From the NCBI GenBank assembly GCA_910577845.1, contig CAJTNA010000006.1, positions 1 to 64,000 on the forward strand: a DNA stretch of 64,000 nucleotides. The letters are read 5' to 3'. A program made the position numbers and the translations under genes. This DNA is from an uncultured Christensenella sp. (lineage in GTDB: Bacteria; Bacillota; Clostridia; Christensenellales; UBA3700). Under the pieces are notes generated by a model. The model saw nothing but the letters and a program-made list of their open reading frames with translations. It did no database searches and had not been told where the DNA came from. Shown here piece by piece: positions 1-8,360 of the stretch (position 1 is its first letter; each line of letters opens with the position of its first letter).

Positions 1-57
1 ATACAAATTATATGGGAAGTAGTTTGTGGTAGAGTAGATATTAATGACTTTATTTAA
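1..57 (+). CDS. C-terminal end of an unidentified protein (5' end outside window)
   Basis: Frame 1 is open from the first base to a TAA at 55-57 and gives 18 residues ending in VDINDFI. The frame looks like the tail of a gene that runs in from the left, because a hairpin and then an intrinsic terminator follow on the same strand. The fragment is too short to name. It could also be a chance open frame. Confidence 0.35.
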   Translation: MQIIWEVVCGRVDINDFI

Positions 58-83
58 TATAAAAAGAAAATAAATTTAATGAT

Positions 84-137
84 TTTAGGTAGGCTTACTC
101 GAACGCTAAAAAATGCAATTACGTAAGCCAACCTAAA
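84..137. repeat. Imperfect inverted repeat (15-bp arms, 24-nt loop)
   Basis: The left arm TTTAGGTAGGCTTAC (84-98) pairs with GTAAGCCAACCTAAA (123-137) with a single central mismatch. No T-run follows, so it is not a standard terminator. It could be an RNA stem in the 3' UTR of the upstream gene or a decayed mobile-element end. Confidence 0.6.
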
Positions 138-319
138 TTGTGCTTTGGTTAAGTTTTATGAAATATTAATTATAAAATTTTTGTTGTATGAATATTAAAA
201 AGTTTATTTGATTATAAATGAAATAAGTTATGTAATTTTATTTATTAAATGTAAACACTATTTGCTATCTATTTTAAGCCAACTATTGGCTTGAAAGTTT
301 AATTAACTACTATTAAAAC

Positions 320-359
320 AACAGCCTAAAATTTTTAATTTTAGGCTGTTAAGTTTTTT
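320..359 (+). terminator. Intrinsic terminator
   Basis: A perfect 13-bp stem (AACAGCCTAAAAT at 320-332 with ATTTTAGGCTGTT at 338-350) encloses a 5-nt loop and is followed by AAGTTTTTT. It would end transcription entering from the left. Confidence 0.85.
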
Positions 360-393
360 GTAAAGTCATAATTTTGTAAAAAGTCGATTTTTT

Positions 394-425
394 AAAAATA
401 CCCACCGAAAATCGGGGGTATTTTA
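394..425. terminator. Second hairpin, probable terminator
   Basis: AAAATACCC (395-403) pairs with GGGTATTTT (416-424), and the inner CCGA/TCGG pairs further. A-rich and T-rich flanks on both sides would let it work in either direction. It lies 40 bp before the left end of the inverted-repeat element at 465. Confidence 0.6.
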
Positions 426-464
426 TTGATAACAAGTTAAATTAGGTAAATATATGGTGCGTAG

Positions 465-626
465 AATACAAATATCTATGTACATTTTAAACTAAGTTAA
501 GCTAAGTTAATGTAATTTTTATGTTAACTTTAAATATCCATTTTACAAAATACAAACGTAAAACTTGACATTTTTATACAAATAGTAAGATAATAATACT
601 GTTAAATGTACATAGATATTTGTATT
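465..626. repeat. MITE-like element with 23-bp perfect terminal inverted repeats
   Basis: The left arm at 465-487 begins AATACAAATATCTATGTACA and the right arm at 604-626 is its exact reverse complement. They enclose about 116 bp of AT-rich DNA without an open frame. The size and structure resemble a miniature inverted-repeat element. A clear target-site duplication was not seen. A promoter-like pair sits inside (565-594), so the arms could instead be paired operators. Confidence 0.6.
565..594 (+). promoter_or_regulatory. Promoter candidate inside the inverted-repeat element
   Basis: TTGACA at 565-570 and GATAAT at 589-594 are separated by 18 bp. The transcript would start near 601, at the edge of the right inverted-repeat arm, and run towards rarA. 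Confidence 0.5.
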
Positions 627-678
627 TTATGTATTAGATTTTTAAATATAATTAGACATAATATTAAAACGCAAAGTA

Positions 679-708
679 TTGACAAGATATGGTAAATAGG
701 TGTAAAAT
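679..708 (+). promoter_or_regulatory. rarA promoter, start site predicted at the start codon
   Basis: TTGACA (679-684) and TAAAAT (703-708) have an 18-bp spacer. Seven bases after the -10 box is 715, the first base of the rarA ATG. No Shine-Dalgarno sequence precedes that ATG, so this promoter would yield a leaderless mRNA. Confidence 0.65.
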
Positions 709-714
709 GATTGT

Positions 715-2013
715 ATGGAAAATTTATTTGAATGCTTAGAAAATACAAACAAATTAGCACCTCTTGCTGAGAGAATGAGGCCTACAGACTTGGATAGTTT
801 TGTAGGGCAAAGTCACATTGCAAGTAAAGGAAAGTTGTTAAGGCGTGCAATTGCAGCGGACAATTTGGGTAGTTGCATATTTTATGGACCTCCAGGGTGT
901 GGAAAAACTACTCTTGCTAATATTATTGCGAACACTACAAAAGCTGATTTTGTTAGATTAAATGCAGTATCAAGTGGTGTTGCGGAGGCAAAGAAAGTTA
1001 TTGAGGACGCAAAAGAACGCTTGCAAATGTATGGCAAAAAAACTTATTTAATGTTGGATGAGTGTCATCGTTGGAATAAGGCTCAATCTGATTCTGTACT
1101 TGCTGGTATTGAACAAGGGTATATTATTTTTATAGGTTCCACTACGGAAAACCCTTTTATTTCAATGACAAGGGCTATTGTTTCAAGATGTAGGATATTT
1201 GAATTTAAAAAATTGACCTCTGAGGATATTAGAGGAGCGTTGGTTAAGGCAATTAATGACAAGGAAAACGGGCTTGGTAATTATGACATTTCCATATCCG
1301 ATACTGCACTTGGTCATATAGTGTGGGCAAGTGACGGAGATTTGCGTACTGCTTACAATGCGTTGGAGCTTGCAGTTGTTACTACCAATCCAAATAGTAG
1401 TGGGCAAATCGTTATAGATAAGGACATAGCAGAAGAGTCAATTCAAAAGAAAGCGTTGTCTATTGATGAGTCAATGTATTATGATATGTTAAGTGCATTT
1501 TGTAAAAGCTTGCGTGGCAGTGATTCGGACGCAGCAGTGTATTGGGCGATTAGGTTGATTGAAAGCGGTTGTGACCCTATGTTGATTGCTAGGCGTTTGA
1601 TAGCTCATAGTGCGGAGGATGTTGGTATGGCAGACCCAATGGCACAAGTTATGGCTACTTCAGCAATGTTTGCTATACAAAATATTGGTATGCCAGAAGG
1701 TAGATTGCCACTTGTAAATAGTATAATTTATGTATGTGAGGCAAGCAAGTCGAATAGTGTGGTAAACGCTTTGGATAAAGCAGTAGAGCTTGTGAACCAA
1801 AGCAAAGATGATATTGTTCCGTTGCATTTGAGAGATGCGAACTTTAAACTTGAAAAAGTGCAAGGATATAAATATCCGCATTCTTTTGGTGGTTGGGTGG
1901 AACAACAATATTTACCAGATAGTTTAAAAGACGAAATAATATATTCACCATCTAAAAATGGCAGAGAAGCTAATTTAATAAGAGCAAAAATAGTAAAAAG
2001 AAATAAAGGCTGA
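715..2013 (+). CDS. rarA: Replication-associated recombination protein A (RarA/MgsA AAA+ ATPase)
   Basis: This is an AAA+ clamp-loader-like ATPase that acts at stalled replication forks. At 432 aa it has the usual family length. Visible motifs are Walker A GPPGCGKT (residues 58-65), Walker B LMLDECHRW (about 112-120, where the family usually has DEIHR), sensor 1 GSTTENP (141-147) and a candidate arginine finger in SRCR (157-160). The C-terminal half matches the RarA oligomerisation region (DPMLIARRLI, LRDANFK). The ATG has no ribosome binding site and sits exactly where transcription from the promoter at 679-708 should begin. The ABC transporter gene follows 12 bp later, so the genes are probably cotranscribed. 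Confidence 0.95.
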   Translation: MENLFECLENTNKLAPLAERMRPTDLDSFVGQSHIASKGKLLRRAIAADNLGSCIFYGPPGCGKTTLANIIANTTKADFVRLNAVSSGVAEAKKVIEDAKERLQMYGKKTYLMLDECHRWNKAQSDSVLAGIEQGYIIFIGSTTENPFISMTRAIVSRCRIFEFKKLTSEDIRGALVKAINDKENGLGNYDISISDTALGHIVWASDGDLRTAYNALELAVVTTNPNSSGQIVIDKDIAEESIQKKALSIDESMYYDMLSAFCKSLRGSDSDAAVYWAIRLIESGCDPMLIARRLIAHSAEDVGMADPMAQVMATSAMFAIQNIGMPEGRLPLVNSIIYVCEASKSNSVVNALDKAVELVNQSKDDIVPLHLRDANFKLEKVQGYKYPHSFGGWVEQQYLPDSLKDEIIYSPSKNGREANLIRAKIVKRNKG

Positions 2014-2025
2014 TAGGAGGCTAAT

Positions 2026-2988
2026 ATGATAAAAATTAATAATTTATCAAAGCGTTACAAAAATAGTGCGAACTTAGCAGTTGAAAACTTGAGTTTAACC
2101 ATAAATGATGGTGAGGTTTTCGGCTTTATTGGTGCTAATGGTGCTGGTAAATCAACAACTATAAAGTGTTTAACTGGTATTTTACCTTATACTGATGGGC
2201 AAATTGAGATTGCTGGGTTTGACCTCGCAAAAGACCCTATTAGTGCTAAGAAAAATATAGGTTATGTTTCTGATAATCATAGTGTATATGACAAGTTGTC
2301 TGGTCGTGAATATGTTAATTTTCTTGCAAATGTTTATGGCGTTAGTAAAGAAATGCGTGATAAAAGACTAAATGAATTGGCAATTAGGTTTGATTTGCAA
2401 GACAAGTTAGATAATTCAATTAAGTCATATTCACACGGAATGAAACAAAAAATTTGTGTTATTGGTGCATTGATTCACGAACCTAAAGTATGGATACTTG
2501 ATGAACCTTTAACTGGACTTGACCCAAAATCTGCTAAAGAGTTAAAAGGTTTAATGCGTGAGCATTGTGAAAAGGGGAATGTTGTATTTTTCTCATCACA
2601 CGTGCTTGAAGTTGTGGAAAAGTTGTGTGATAGAATTGCTATAATAAAGTCGGGTAAGATTATTGCTACATTTACTATGAGTGAACTTGAGGAGAAACAA
2701 CAAGGCAAGACTCTTGAGGATATTTTCTTGGAGTTAACTGCAGATAATGTTGCGGTGCCTACTGCTTTGAATAATGTTGTTGGAACACAATTAGGAAGTA
2801 GCTGTGATGAAAAAGCTGATAGTAAAGCTAGCGAAAATTTGACAAATAAAGCTGTTGAATCGGTTCAAAATAATAGCGAACAAGGTAAAGAAATAATTGA
2901 CGATAGTGAAAATAAAGCGTCAAAAATCGATACTAATTTGGTAAATAGTGACGAAAAGTCAGCTGAGCCAGAGCAAGATAAACAATAA
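2026..2988 (+). CDS. ABC transporter ATP-binding protein with acidic C-terminal tail
   Basis: This is the nucleotide-binding subunit of an ABC-2 type exporter; the next gene is its membrane partner. Walker A GANGAGKST is at 36-44, the signature motif is a diverged YSHGMKQ (135-141), and Walker B VWILDEP is at 155-161, followed by the D-loop TGLD and the switch histidine in FSSHVLE. The start is set by AGGAGG at 2017-2022. The ATPase ends near residue 240; residues 240-320 are a low-complexity, Asn/Ser/Glu/Lys-rich tail that ordinary family members lack. One copy of the dispersed 18-bp motif lies in this tail and encodes SKIDTN. The substrate cannot be read from the sequence. Confidence 0.9.
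   Translation: MIKINNLSKRYKNSANLAVENLSLTINDGEVFGFIGANGAGKSTTIKCLTGILPYTDGQIEIAGFDLAKDPISAKKNIGYVSDNHSVYDKLSGREYVNFLANVYGVSKEMRDKRLNELAIRFDLQDKLDNSIKSYSHGMKQKICVIGALIHEPKVWILDEPLTGLDPKSAKELKGLMREHCEKGNVVFFSSHVLEVVEKLCDRIAIIKSGKIIATFTMSELEEKQQGKTLEDIFLELTADNVAVPTALNNVVGTQLGSSCDEKADSKASENLTNKAVESVQNNSEQGKEIIDDSENKASKIDTNLVNSDEKSAEPEQDKQ
2919..2936 (+). repeat. Dispersed motif copy 1 (in coding sequence)
   Basis: GTCAAAAATCGATACTAA lies inside the tail of the ABC ATPase gene, in the sense orientation. Confidence 0.6.
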
Positions 2989-3002
2989 TTGAGAGGTAGA
3001 TT

Positions 3003-4634
3003 ATGACTAGAGCATTTTTACCACTTTTTACAAACAACCTTAGGGTTATGTTTGGTTTAAGTAAAGATTACAAAGAAAAACGTAAACAAATTATGATTTA
3101 TGTGGCACTATGTGTTTTAGTGTTGCCAATGTTGGTGTTATTGAGTGTAGGCGTTTATTATCTTGCAAAGAATTCGGATATTGTTATGCTTACCTCTTTG
3201 ATATCTAGTATTATGTTTGCAAGCGAGATTATAGTTTTGTTTTTTGGAGTGATGTCGGCATTATCATTGCTTTTCTTTTCAAAGGATACAGAGATGTTGT
3301 TGGCACTACCTGCAACGGGACTTGATATATTTGTGTCTAAGTTTGTTACATTGTATTTGGTACATTTGGGTTTGGCATTGCTTATCCAACTACCAGTTAT
3401 TTTGGTTTTGGGAATAGGTGCATCTATAAAAAGCGTAGCGTATTATACGATTGGCTTTATTGGTAGTTTGTTAACGCCATTTATACCATTGTTTATCATT
3501 GCAATTATTGCTGTGCCATTAGGATATGTAGTAAGTTATTTTAAACGTAATAATATTGTTGGTACAATAGTTGTGTTATTGTTGTTTGGTGGTTTTTTTG
3601 CGGGATATTACTATTTGATTTTTGCTATTCAAGGTACTGCTACAGATGGCAATATAAATATGGAAAGTATGAAAGTTGCTATGGATATAATGTCTTATAT
3701 TGTTTATCCTAATACATTTATTGCTACTTCTATGTTGACTACTGGGGTTGAGTCATTGAAAAATTTTGGAATATTCTTTGCAATAATTGCAGGACTTGCA
3801 ATTATATCTATTGGTTTGTCAGCTGTACTTTACAAGCGTAGTGCAAGGAGTGGATTAGAGACAAGTGTTAAAAAGAATGGCAAGAAAAAGGAAAATGAAA
3901 TTGTTAGTGTAGACAAATCTTTGATTGCAAGAGATTTTAAAAGCTGTATGGGTGAAACTGCTAGTGCATTTAACTATTTGTTAGGGTTAGTATTAGCACC
4001 AATTGTTATGGTAATGTTGAGTGTTGTGTATGGACAAGGGGCTTATCCTAATGGTGTTGTTAGTTCTTGTGCATCAATAATTGCTACAATGTTTAGTTGC
4101 TGTATGAACTATTTTGCGATAGTTGCTTTTTCTAGAGAAGGAAGACAAATGGATGTGCTTAGAATGTTGCCAGTAGCTAATCGCAAAATTATCAATCAAA
4201 AAATTGGACTTGCAATGTGTTACACAGTTGTTATTAATATAATTTTAATAATAAGTATGATTATTGCAAGATTACATTATATAACTATAATAATGTTAAC
4301 AGTTATTGTAATATTAGGTGGATTAGCTACAAATGTTCTTTGTATCTACTATGATTTAAAAAATCCTAATTTCACTTGGAATAATACAAAAGAGTTGTTT
4401 AAAAATAATTCAAAAACATTAATGGCTATGTTGTTTGGCTTGCCTTTGGTATTGGTTTCATTTGTTGGTTCATTAATAAGTAGTGTGGTGTTTGCTGATT
4501 ATTTTAAAAATGATATAATCTCAAATATTGTGGGGTTAGTACCAGCTTTATTGCTTGCAATTATATATGTAGGCGTGGCATTGCAAGTATATTATCCTAA
4601 ACTTGATAAATTATATGAATGTCTTGAGATTTAA
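3003..4634 (+). CDS. ABC-2 type exporter permease (multi-pass membrane protein)
   Basis: This is a 543-residue hydrophobic protein with about a dozen predicted membrane segments, beginning near residue 28 and ending close to the C-terminus. A charged loop around residues 288-300 (Lys/Glu-rich) separates two membrane halves. The length and two-half layout fit the large permeases of the ABC_tran_2 group rather than the usual 250-400 aa ABC-2 permeases. The gene follows the ATPase by 14 bp with GAGAGGT as ribosome binding site, so the two form one transporter. The substrate is unknown. Its stop codon overlaps the upstream region of ruvX. Confidence 0.8.
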   Translation: MTRAFLPLFTNNLRVMFGLSKDYKEKRKQIMIYVALCVLVLPMLVLLSVGVYYLAKNSDIVMLTSLISSIMFASEIIVLFFGVMSALSLLFFSKDTEMLLALPATGLDIFVSKFVTLYLVHLGLALLIQLPVILVLGIGASIKSVAYYTIGFIGSLLTPFIPLFIIAIIAVPLGYVVSYFKRNNIVGTIVVLLLFGGFFAGYYYLIFAIQGTATDGNINMESMKVAMDIMSYIVYPNTFIATSMLTTGVESLKNFGIFFAIIAGLAIISIGLSAVLYKRSARSGLETSVKKNGKKKENEIVSVDKSLIARDFKSCMGETASAFNYLLGLVLAPIVMVMLSVVYGQGAYPNGVVSSCASIIATMFSCCMNYFAIVAFSREGRQMDVLRMLPVANRKIINQKIGLAMCYTVVINIILIISMIIARLHYITIIMLTVIVILGGLATNVLCIYYDLKNPNFTWNNTKELFKNNSKTLMAMLFGLPLVLVSFVGSLISSVVFADYFKNDIISNIVGLVPALLLAIIYVGVALQVYYPKLDKLYECLEI

Positions 4635-4645
4635 TGGGGAATAAT

Positions 4646-5062
4646 ATGAATAGAATAATGGCATTAGATTTTGGCGATGCACGCATTGGTATTGCGATGA
4701 GTGATATTATGAAAATAATCGCCAATGGTTATGAAACTTATAAACGTACAAGTGAGGATAAGGACTTGGCATATATTGCAAGTCTAGTAAAGCCTAATTT
4801 AGTGGATGAGATAGTTTTTGGACTGCCTGTTAATATGGACGGAACAGAGGGGGACAGAGCAATAAAGACTAGAGAGTTTGCAATCAAGCTTGGGGAGTTG
4901 TTGCAAGGGATTAAAATTTCTTTCCAAGACGAAAGGCTAACTACTGTTACTGGCGAGAGAATGTTGATTGAAGCTGGTGTAAGGAGAGAAAAGCGTAAAG
5001 GTGTTATAGACAAAATAGCAGCAACAATCATATTGCAACAATATTTAGATTGTAAAAGATAA
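4646..5062 (+). CDS. ruvX: Putative Holliday junction resolvase RuvX / pre-16S rRNA nuclease YqgF
   Basis: This is a small RNase H-fold nuclease of the YqgF family, implicated in 16S rRNA 5'-end maturation and recombination. The N-terminus MNRIMALDFGDARIGIAMSD carries the first catalytic aspartate and the FGxxRIG motif. PVNMDG, FQDERLTT and a C-terminal KGVIDKIAA with the last acidic residue follow. An ATG at 4634 would also be in frame, but GGGGA at 4635-4639 is placed correctly for the ATG at 4646, giving 138 aa, the normal length. In Firmicutes ruvX commonly precedes a DUF1292 gene, as here. Confidence 0.93.
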   Translation: MNRIMALDFGDARIGIAMSDIMKIIANGYETYKRTSEDKDLAYIASLVKPNLVDEIVFGLPVNMDGTEGDRAIKTREFAIKLGELLQGIKISFQDERLTTVTGERMLIEAGVRREKRKGVIDKIAATIILQQYLDCKR

Positions 5063-5142
5063 CACTTTTTTAAATAATAGTCAAAATTTAGGCGGATACA
5101 AAAAATTATTTGTCTAAAATTTACATATTTTTAAAAAATGTA

Positions 5143-5171
5143 TTGACATTATTTGGTAATTATAATACAAT
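5143..5171 (+). promoter_or_regulatory. Promoter of the DUF1292 gene
   Basis: TTGACA (5143-5148) and TACAAT (5166-5171) have a 17-bp spacer, with the start site near 5178, 40 bp before the coding sequence. Confidence 0.6.
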
Positions 5172-5217
5172 TTAACTATGAAGCTATTAAATATAATAGT
5201 TACAAGGAGGATTATCT

Positions 5218-5583
5218 ATGGCTGATATTAAAGACGAAATGCTTGAGGAAGAGTGTGACATTATTACATTGGTAGATATGGATGGTAAAGATGTAGATTT
5301 TTATCACGTTGCTACTATTGATTATAAAGATAAATGGTATATTTTCTTGCAACCAGTTGAGCCAATTGACGGCATTGCAGAAGATGAGGTTATTATTTAC
5401 GAGCTTGGTGTTGACGAGGAAGGCGATGACAAGTTTATTCCAATTGAGGATGAGAATTTGTTGAATGAAGTATTTAATGAGTACTTGAAAGAGGCAGAGG
5501 AAGAAGGTTTCTGCGATTGTGACGATTGCGATGACGATTGTGACTGCGGTTGCAATGGTTGTAAACTAGGCGAGTGCGACTAA
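5218..5583 (+). CDS. DUF1292 (YrzB family) protein with cysteine/aspartate-rich tail
   Basis: The first 95 residues match the YrzB/DUF1292 family: an acidic small domain beginning DIITLVDMDGKDVDFYHVAT and containing the WYIFLQP and VIIYEL strands. The family function is unknown. The ATG follows AAGGAGG at 5202-5208. The C-terminus is unusual: residues 99-120 contain eight cysteines in 22 positions, interleaved with aspartates (CDCDDCDDDCDCGC then GCKLGEC). This looks like a metal-binding tail, although metal binding is an inference. The position after ruvX is the conserved Firmicutes arrangement, but a separate promoter lies between the genes. Confidence 0.85.
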   Translation: MADIKDEMLEEECDIITLVDMDGKDVDFYHVATIDYKDKWYIFLQPVEPIDGIAEDEVIIYELGVDEEGDDKFIPIEDENLLNEVFNEYLKEAEEEGFCDCDDCDDDCDCGCNGCKLGECD

Positions 5584-5714
5584 TAACTTATATTATCTAA
5601 CTATAGAATGTAGGGTTATTTTGAAAAAGCTATGTTAATTAAAACTTGCTTTATATATTTGTATTAAAACAAAGTTTTATTTATAAAACGTGTTATAATT
5701 AATAAAATTTAATC

Positions 5715-5742
5715 TACCCACAAAACAAAAGTTTTGTGGGTA
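5715..5742. repeat. Perfect 12-bp hairpin before the acetyltransferase gene
   Basis: TACCCACAAAAC (5715-5726) and GTTTTGTGGGTA (5731-5742) flank an AAAA loop. A clear T-run follows on neither strand. It lies 26 bp before the next start codon, so it may be a weak terminator, an operator or an mRNA stem. Confidence 0.6.
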
Positions 5743-5768
5743 AAAATCATATTTAAAAGGTGTATATT

Positions 5769-6392
5769 ATGACTTTAGAGGAATTGAAACAACAAGTAAG
5801 GTCAGGTGCGTTGTATACTTGTGATGATGACGAACTAGTTTTAGACCAGTTAAAATATCTACAACGTTTATATAAGTATAATAAAACTAAACCATTACAA
5901 CAAAAGAAAAGAGAAAAATTGCTTAAGCAAATGTTTGCTGAGATAGGTGAGGACTGTTATATTGAACCGCCATTCCGTAGTAATTGGGGTGGTAGTAATG
6001 TTCATTTTGGTAAAAATGTATATGCAAATTTCAACTTGACTTTGGTAGATGATGCGGATATATATGTTGGTGATTATACAATGTTTGGCCCAAATGTTAT
6101 TGTATGCACGGCGGGACACCCTATAAATGCTAAGCTTAGGAAACAAGTATATGAGTTTAATATACCTATCCATATTGGTAAAAATGTTTGGATTGGTGCA
6201 AATTGTGTCATTTTGCCAGGTGTTAGTATTGGTGATAATTCTGTAATAGGTGCGGGTAGTATTGTGACAAAGGATATCCCATCAAATGTGGTGGCTTTTG
6301 GTACACCTTGCAGAGTGCAAAGAGAAATATGTGAGAATGATGACAAGTTTTATTTTAAAGACTTACAAATAAACCCAGAACTTTTAAAATAA
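5769..6392 (+). CDS. Maltose/galactoside O-acetyltransferase-like hexapeptide protein
   Basis: This is a left-handed beta-helix acetyltransferase that should transfer acetyl from acetyl-CoA to a sugar hydroxyl. The N-terminus carries the maltose-acetyltransferase helical cap. Hexapeptide repeats run from about residue 70 to 190 (VHFGKNVYAN, IHIGKNVWIG, VSIGDNSVIG). The catalytic histidine is in CTAGHP, and the C-terminal CoA-binding VVAFGTPCRV is intact. AAAAGG at 5755-5760 supports the ATG at 5769, giving 207 aa, rather than the in-frame GTG at 5760. The acceptor sugar is unknown. The gene stands alone. Confidence 0.88.
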   Translation: MTLEELKQQVRSGALYTCDDDELVLDQLKYLQRLYKYNKTKPLQQKKREKLLKQMFAEIGEDCYIEPPFRSNWGGSNVHFGKNVYANFNLTLVDDADIYVGDYTMFGPNVIVCTAGHPINAKLRKQVYEFNIPIHIGKNVWIGANCVILPGVSIGDNSVIGAGSIVTKDIPSNVVAFGTPCRVQREICENDDKFYFKDLQINPELLK

Positions 6393-6670
6393 CTTATATT
6401 GTAAAGTTTAATTTTAATTGTGCTGTAATAAGTAAAATCAAGTTATAATATGCTATATAAAACTTAGTATAATTAGTTAAATTTTAAATCTAAGACTTTT
6501 ATAAAAAACGCTTTAATATTTGTAGTAAGATAAATTTTTGCCTTTTTAGAATGGTAAAACACTTTTATTTATGGCTATTTGAGTAGTGATTTTATATGGT
6601 AAAGTTTTGTTTTTATTTTTAAAATTCACCTCCTAATATTGGTATTTAATTCGTATTTTGGTTTAAATTA
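6393..6670. other. AT-rich spacer
   Basis: No open frame, hairpin with T-run or RNA motif stood out. The spacer ends at the promoter of the next gene. Confidence 0.5.
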
Positions 6671-6699
6671 TTGACATATAATAAAAATAATGTTAAAAT
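6671..6699 (+). promoter_or_regulatory. Promoter of the small membrane protein gene
   Basis: TTGACA (6671-6676) and TAAAAT (6694-6699) are 17 bp apart. The start site is predicted near 6706, and AGGAGGGG follows at 6712-6719. Confidence 0.7.
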
Positions 6700-6722
6700 T
6701 ATAATGTAGTTAGGAGGGGTTT

Positions 6723-7259
6723 ATGAAAAAAGTCAATAATGATAAAGACGATTTATTTGCTTCTTTTTTACCAGACCGTGTGAAAGATGAACCCAACGAA
6801 AATCTTAAAAAAGATAAAAAGTTATTTACTATAATTTTTATTGTAATTTGCACTTTATTATTAGTTGGCAATTTGATTGCAATGATAATCAACTTTGCCA
6901 CTTTGGATATTAGGAATGGACTTTTATCTTTATTTGTAGGTTTTATTAATTGTGCTATAAGTATATTTTTACTTGGTTTGCTAATTGTTATGTCACACAA
7001 TATTTCAAAAATGACAAGAGCAACAATGTTTATTTGTAGCAAATTAATGAGGGACGAAAAAAGATTTTTAGAAGCAGAGCAAAAGAAAAAGAAAGCTGAA
7101 CAAGAAGAAAATTCTGAAGAAGAGATTGAAAAAGAAACTGAAGAGGGTAGTAAAATCGAAAGACAAATAGACGAACACGAAGGGAGTGAAGAACTTGCGA
7201 TTGAAGGTGTAGTTTTTAGGTCTGAGGGTGATACTGAATTAGACACAGAGGGAATTTAA
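6723..7259 (+). CDS. Small membrane protein with acidic coiled tail, function unknown
   Basis: This is a 178-residue protein not matched to a family. Residues 1-33 are polar. Two membrane helices follow at about 34-58 and 67-90. A cytosolic-type tail starts with a Lys/Glu-rich stretch likely to form a coiled coil (about 105-135) and ends with 40 mostly acidic residues. A strong AGGAGGGG ribosome binding site and a good promoter make it a real gene. A long antisense frame over the same bases reflects the codon pattern and is not a gene. The stop codon is followed by a spacer and the terminator at 7372. Confidence 0.75.
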   Translation: MKKVNNDKDDLFASFLPDRVKDEPNENLKKDKKLFTIIFIVICTLLLVGNLIAMIINFATLDIRNGLLSLFVGFINCAISIFLLGLLIVMSHNISKMTRATMFICSKLMRDEKRFLEAEQKKKKAEQEENSEEEIEKETEEGSKIERQIDEHEGSEELAIEGVVFRSEGDTELDTEGI

Positions 7260-7371
7260 AATATTGTAATAGACTAAACAATGAGTTTTTAGATTGTTGA
7301 GGAAATTTATTGCATTTTTTTAAATTTAGAAAATTAAAGATAAAGTACAATAGAAATTGAATTGAACAGCC

Positions 7372-7413
7372 ACCCCCGCAAGCCGAAAGGTTTTGTGGGG
7401 GTAGTTTTAATTT
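7372..7413 (+). terminator. Strong intrinsic terminator with GAAA tetraloop
   Basis: ACCCCCGCAA (7372-7381) pairs with TTGTGGGGGT (7393-7402), the inner GCC/GGT extends the stem, and the loop is GAAA. AGTTTTAATTTT follows. It is the most G+C-rich hairpin in this part of the window. Confidence 0.85.
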
Positions 7414-8020
7414 TGTAAATTTTGGGTATAATTATTTAAAATGCTTTGCTTGTAATTTAAGTTAAATATGGTAAGATAAAATTTAGATATCATATAACCT
7501 ATCTGTAAGTTGCTCAATAATGATTTTTAATAATAAGTTATAAGCAACTAATTAAATCAATAAAAGTAATAAAGCATCTTTAATTAACATTTTAGCAAAA
7601 AAAACATTGATAGAATTTTAATTGGAGTTTTATATTAGTATTTAAAAAGAGTTGTATTATTTTCAAAGCTAATAAATAAAATGTGATTTACGAGGATAAT
7701 TCGTTTATCTTTGTTTAATATAAAATTGATTTCCATTAAGTTGATTCTATTAGGGTAAACTTAATAGATTTAAATTTATAGCTTATTAATTTACTAATGA
7801 TTAATTTATATTGCTAATCAAGTTAAAAATTTAAATATTAGATTATAAACCAATTTAGAAATACAATTATTTAATTAACAAGTGGATTATATAGTAATAT
7901 ATTGGCTAAAAATGCAATATTTTTTATAGTTTTAAAAATATTTTTTATAAATAATTCAGCTATAAAGTTTTTTTGCTTAAAGGTCCAGAATGTTAGAAAA
8001 TTACATAAAAATTTGTGAGG
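7414..8020. other. AT-rich spacer before veg
   Basis: About 600 bp with no coding frame, no clear structured RNA and no good promoter with both boxes. Only the veg ribosome binding site at the right end can be assigned. Confidence 0.5.
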
Positions 8021-8027
8021 TGAAATA

Positions 8028-8294
8028 ATGAATAAGATGGATTTTGCAAAGAAAAGAGCAGAACTTTTGCAAGGAACGCCAGTAAGACTGCAAGTTAATG
8101 AAGGACGTAACAGATATGTGTACTATGATGGTGTAATTAAAGATTTATATCCTTATGTATTTACTTTTATTGCAGTTTTGTATGGAAAAGAAAGGCTTTT
8201 ATCTTTTAGTTATGTTGATTTAATGACAAAAAGAATAAAAATTTTTCCGCCGGCTACAGATAAACAAGAAGAAAATCAAAATCTTTTGTCATAA
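8028..8294 (+). CDS. veg: Veg family protein
   Basis: This 88-residue protein matches the Veg family: VRLQVNEGRNRYVYYDGVIKDLYP followed by the VFTFI and FSYVDL strands. Veg stimulates biofilm formation in Bacillus subtilis, where the gene precedes sspF and ispE. Here veg, the SPOCS/LysM gene and ispE keep that relative order. AGGTGA at 8018-8023 precedes the ATG. The C-terminal 14 residues (TDKQEENQNLLS region) are a polar extension. The small fold is that of an SH3-like barrel family; a nucleic-acid role is possible but not shown by the sequence. Confidence 0.85.
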   Translation: MNKMDFAKKRAELLQGTPVRLQVNEGRNRYVYYDGVIKDLYPYVFTFIAVLYGKERLLSFSYVDLMTKRIKIFPPATDKQEENQNLLS

Positions 8295-8360
8295 TTTATA
8301 GCTCCATATAATAAATTAGTATAGGTAAAAGGTGCCGTCAATTTATATTATGGAGGATTT

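Noticed and set aside
6710..7246. 178-codon minus-strand frame
   Set aside because: It lies opposite a gene with promoter and strong ribosome binding site, and its Ser/Phe-rich content is the mirror of Lys/Glu-rich codons.
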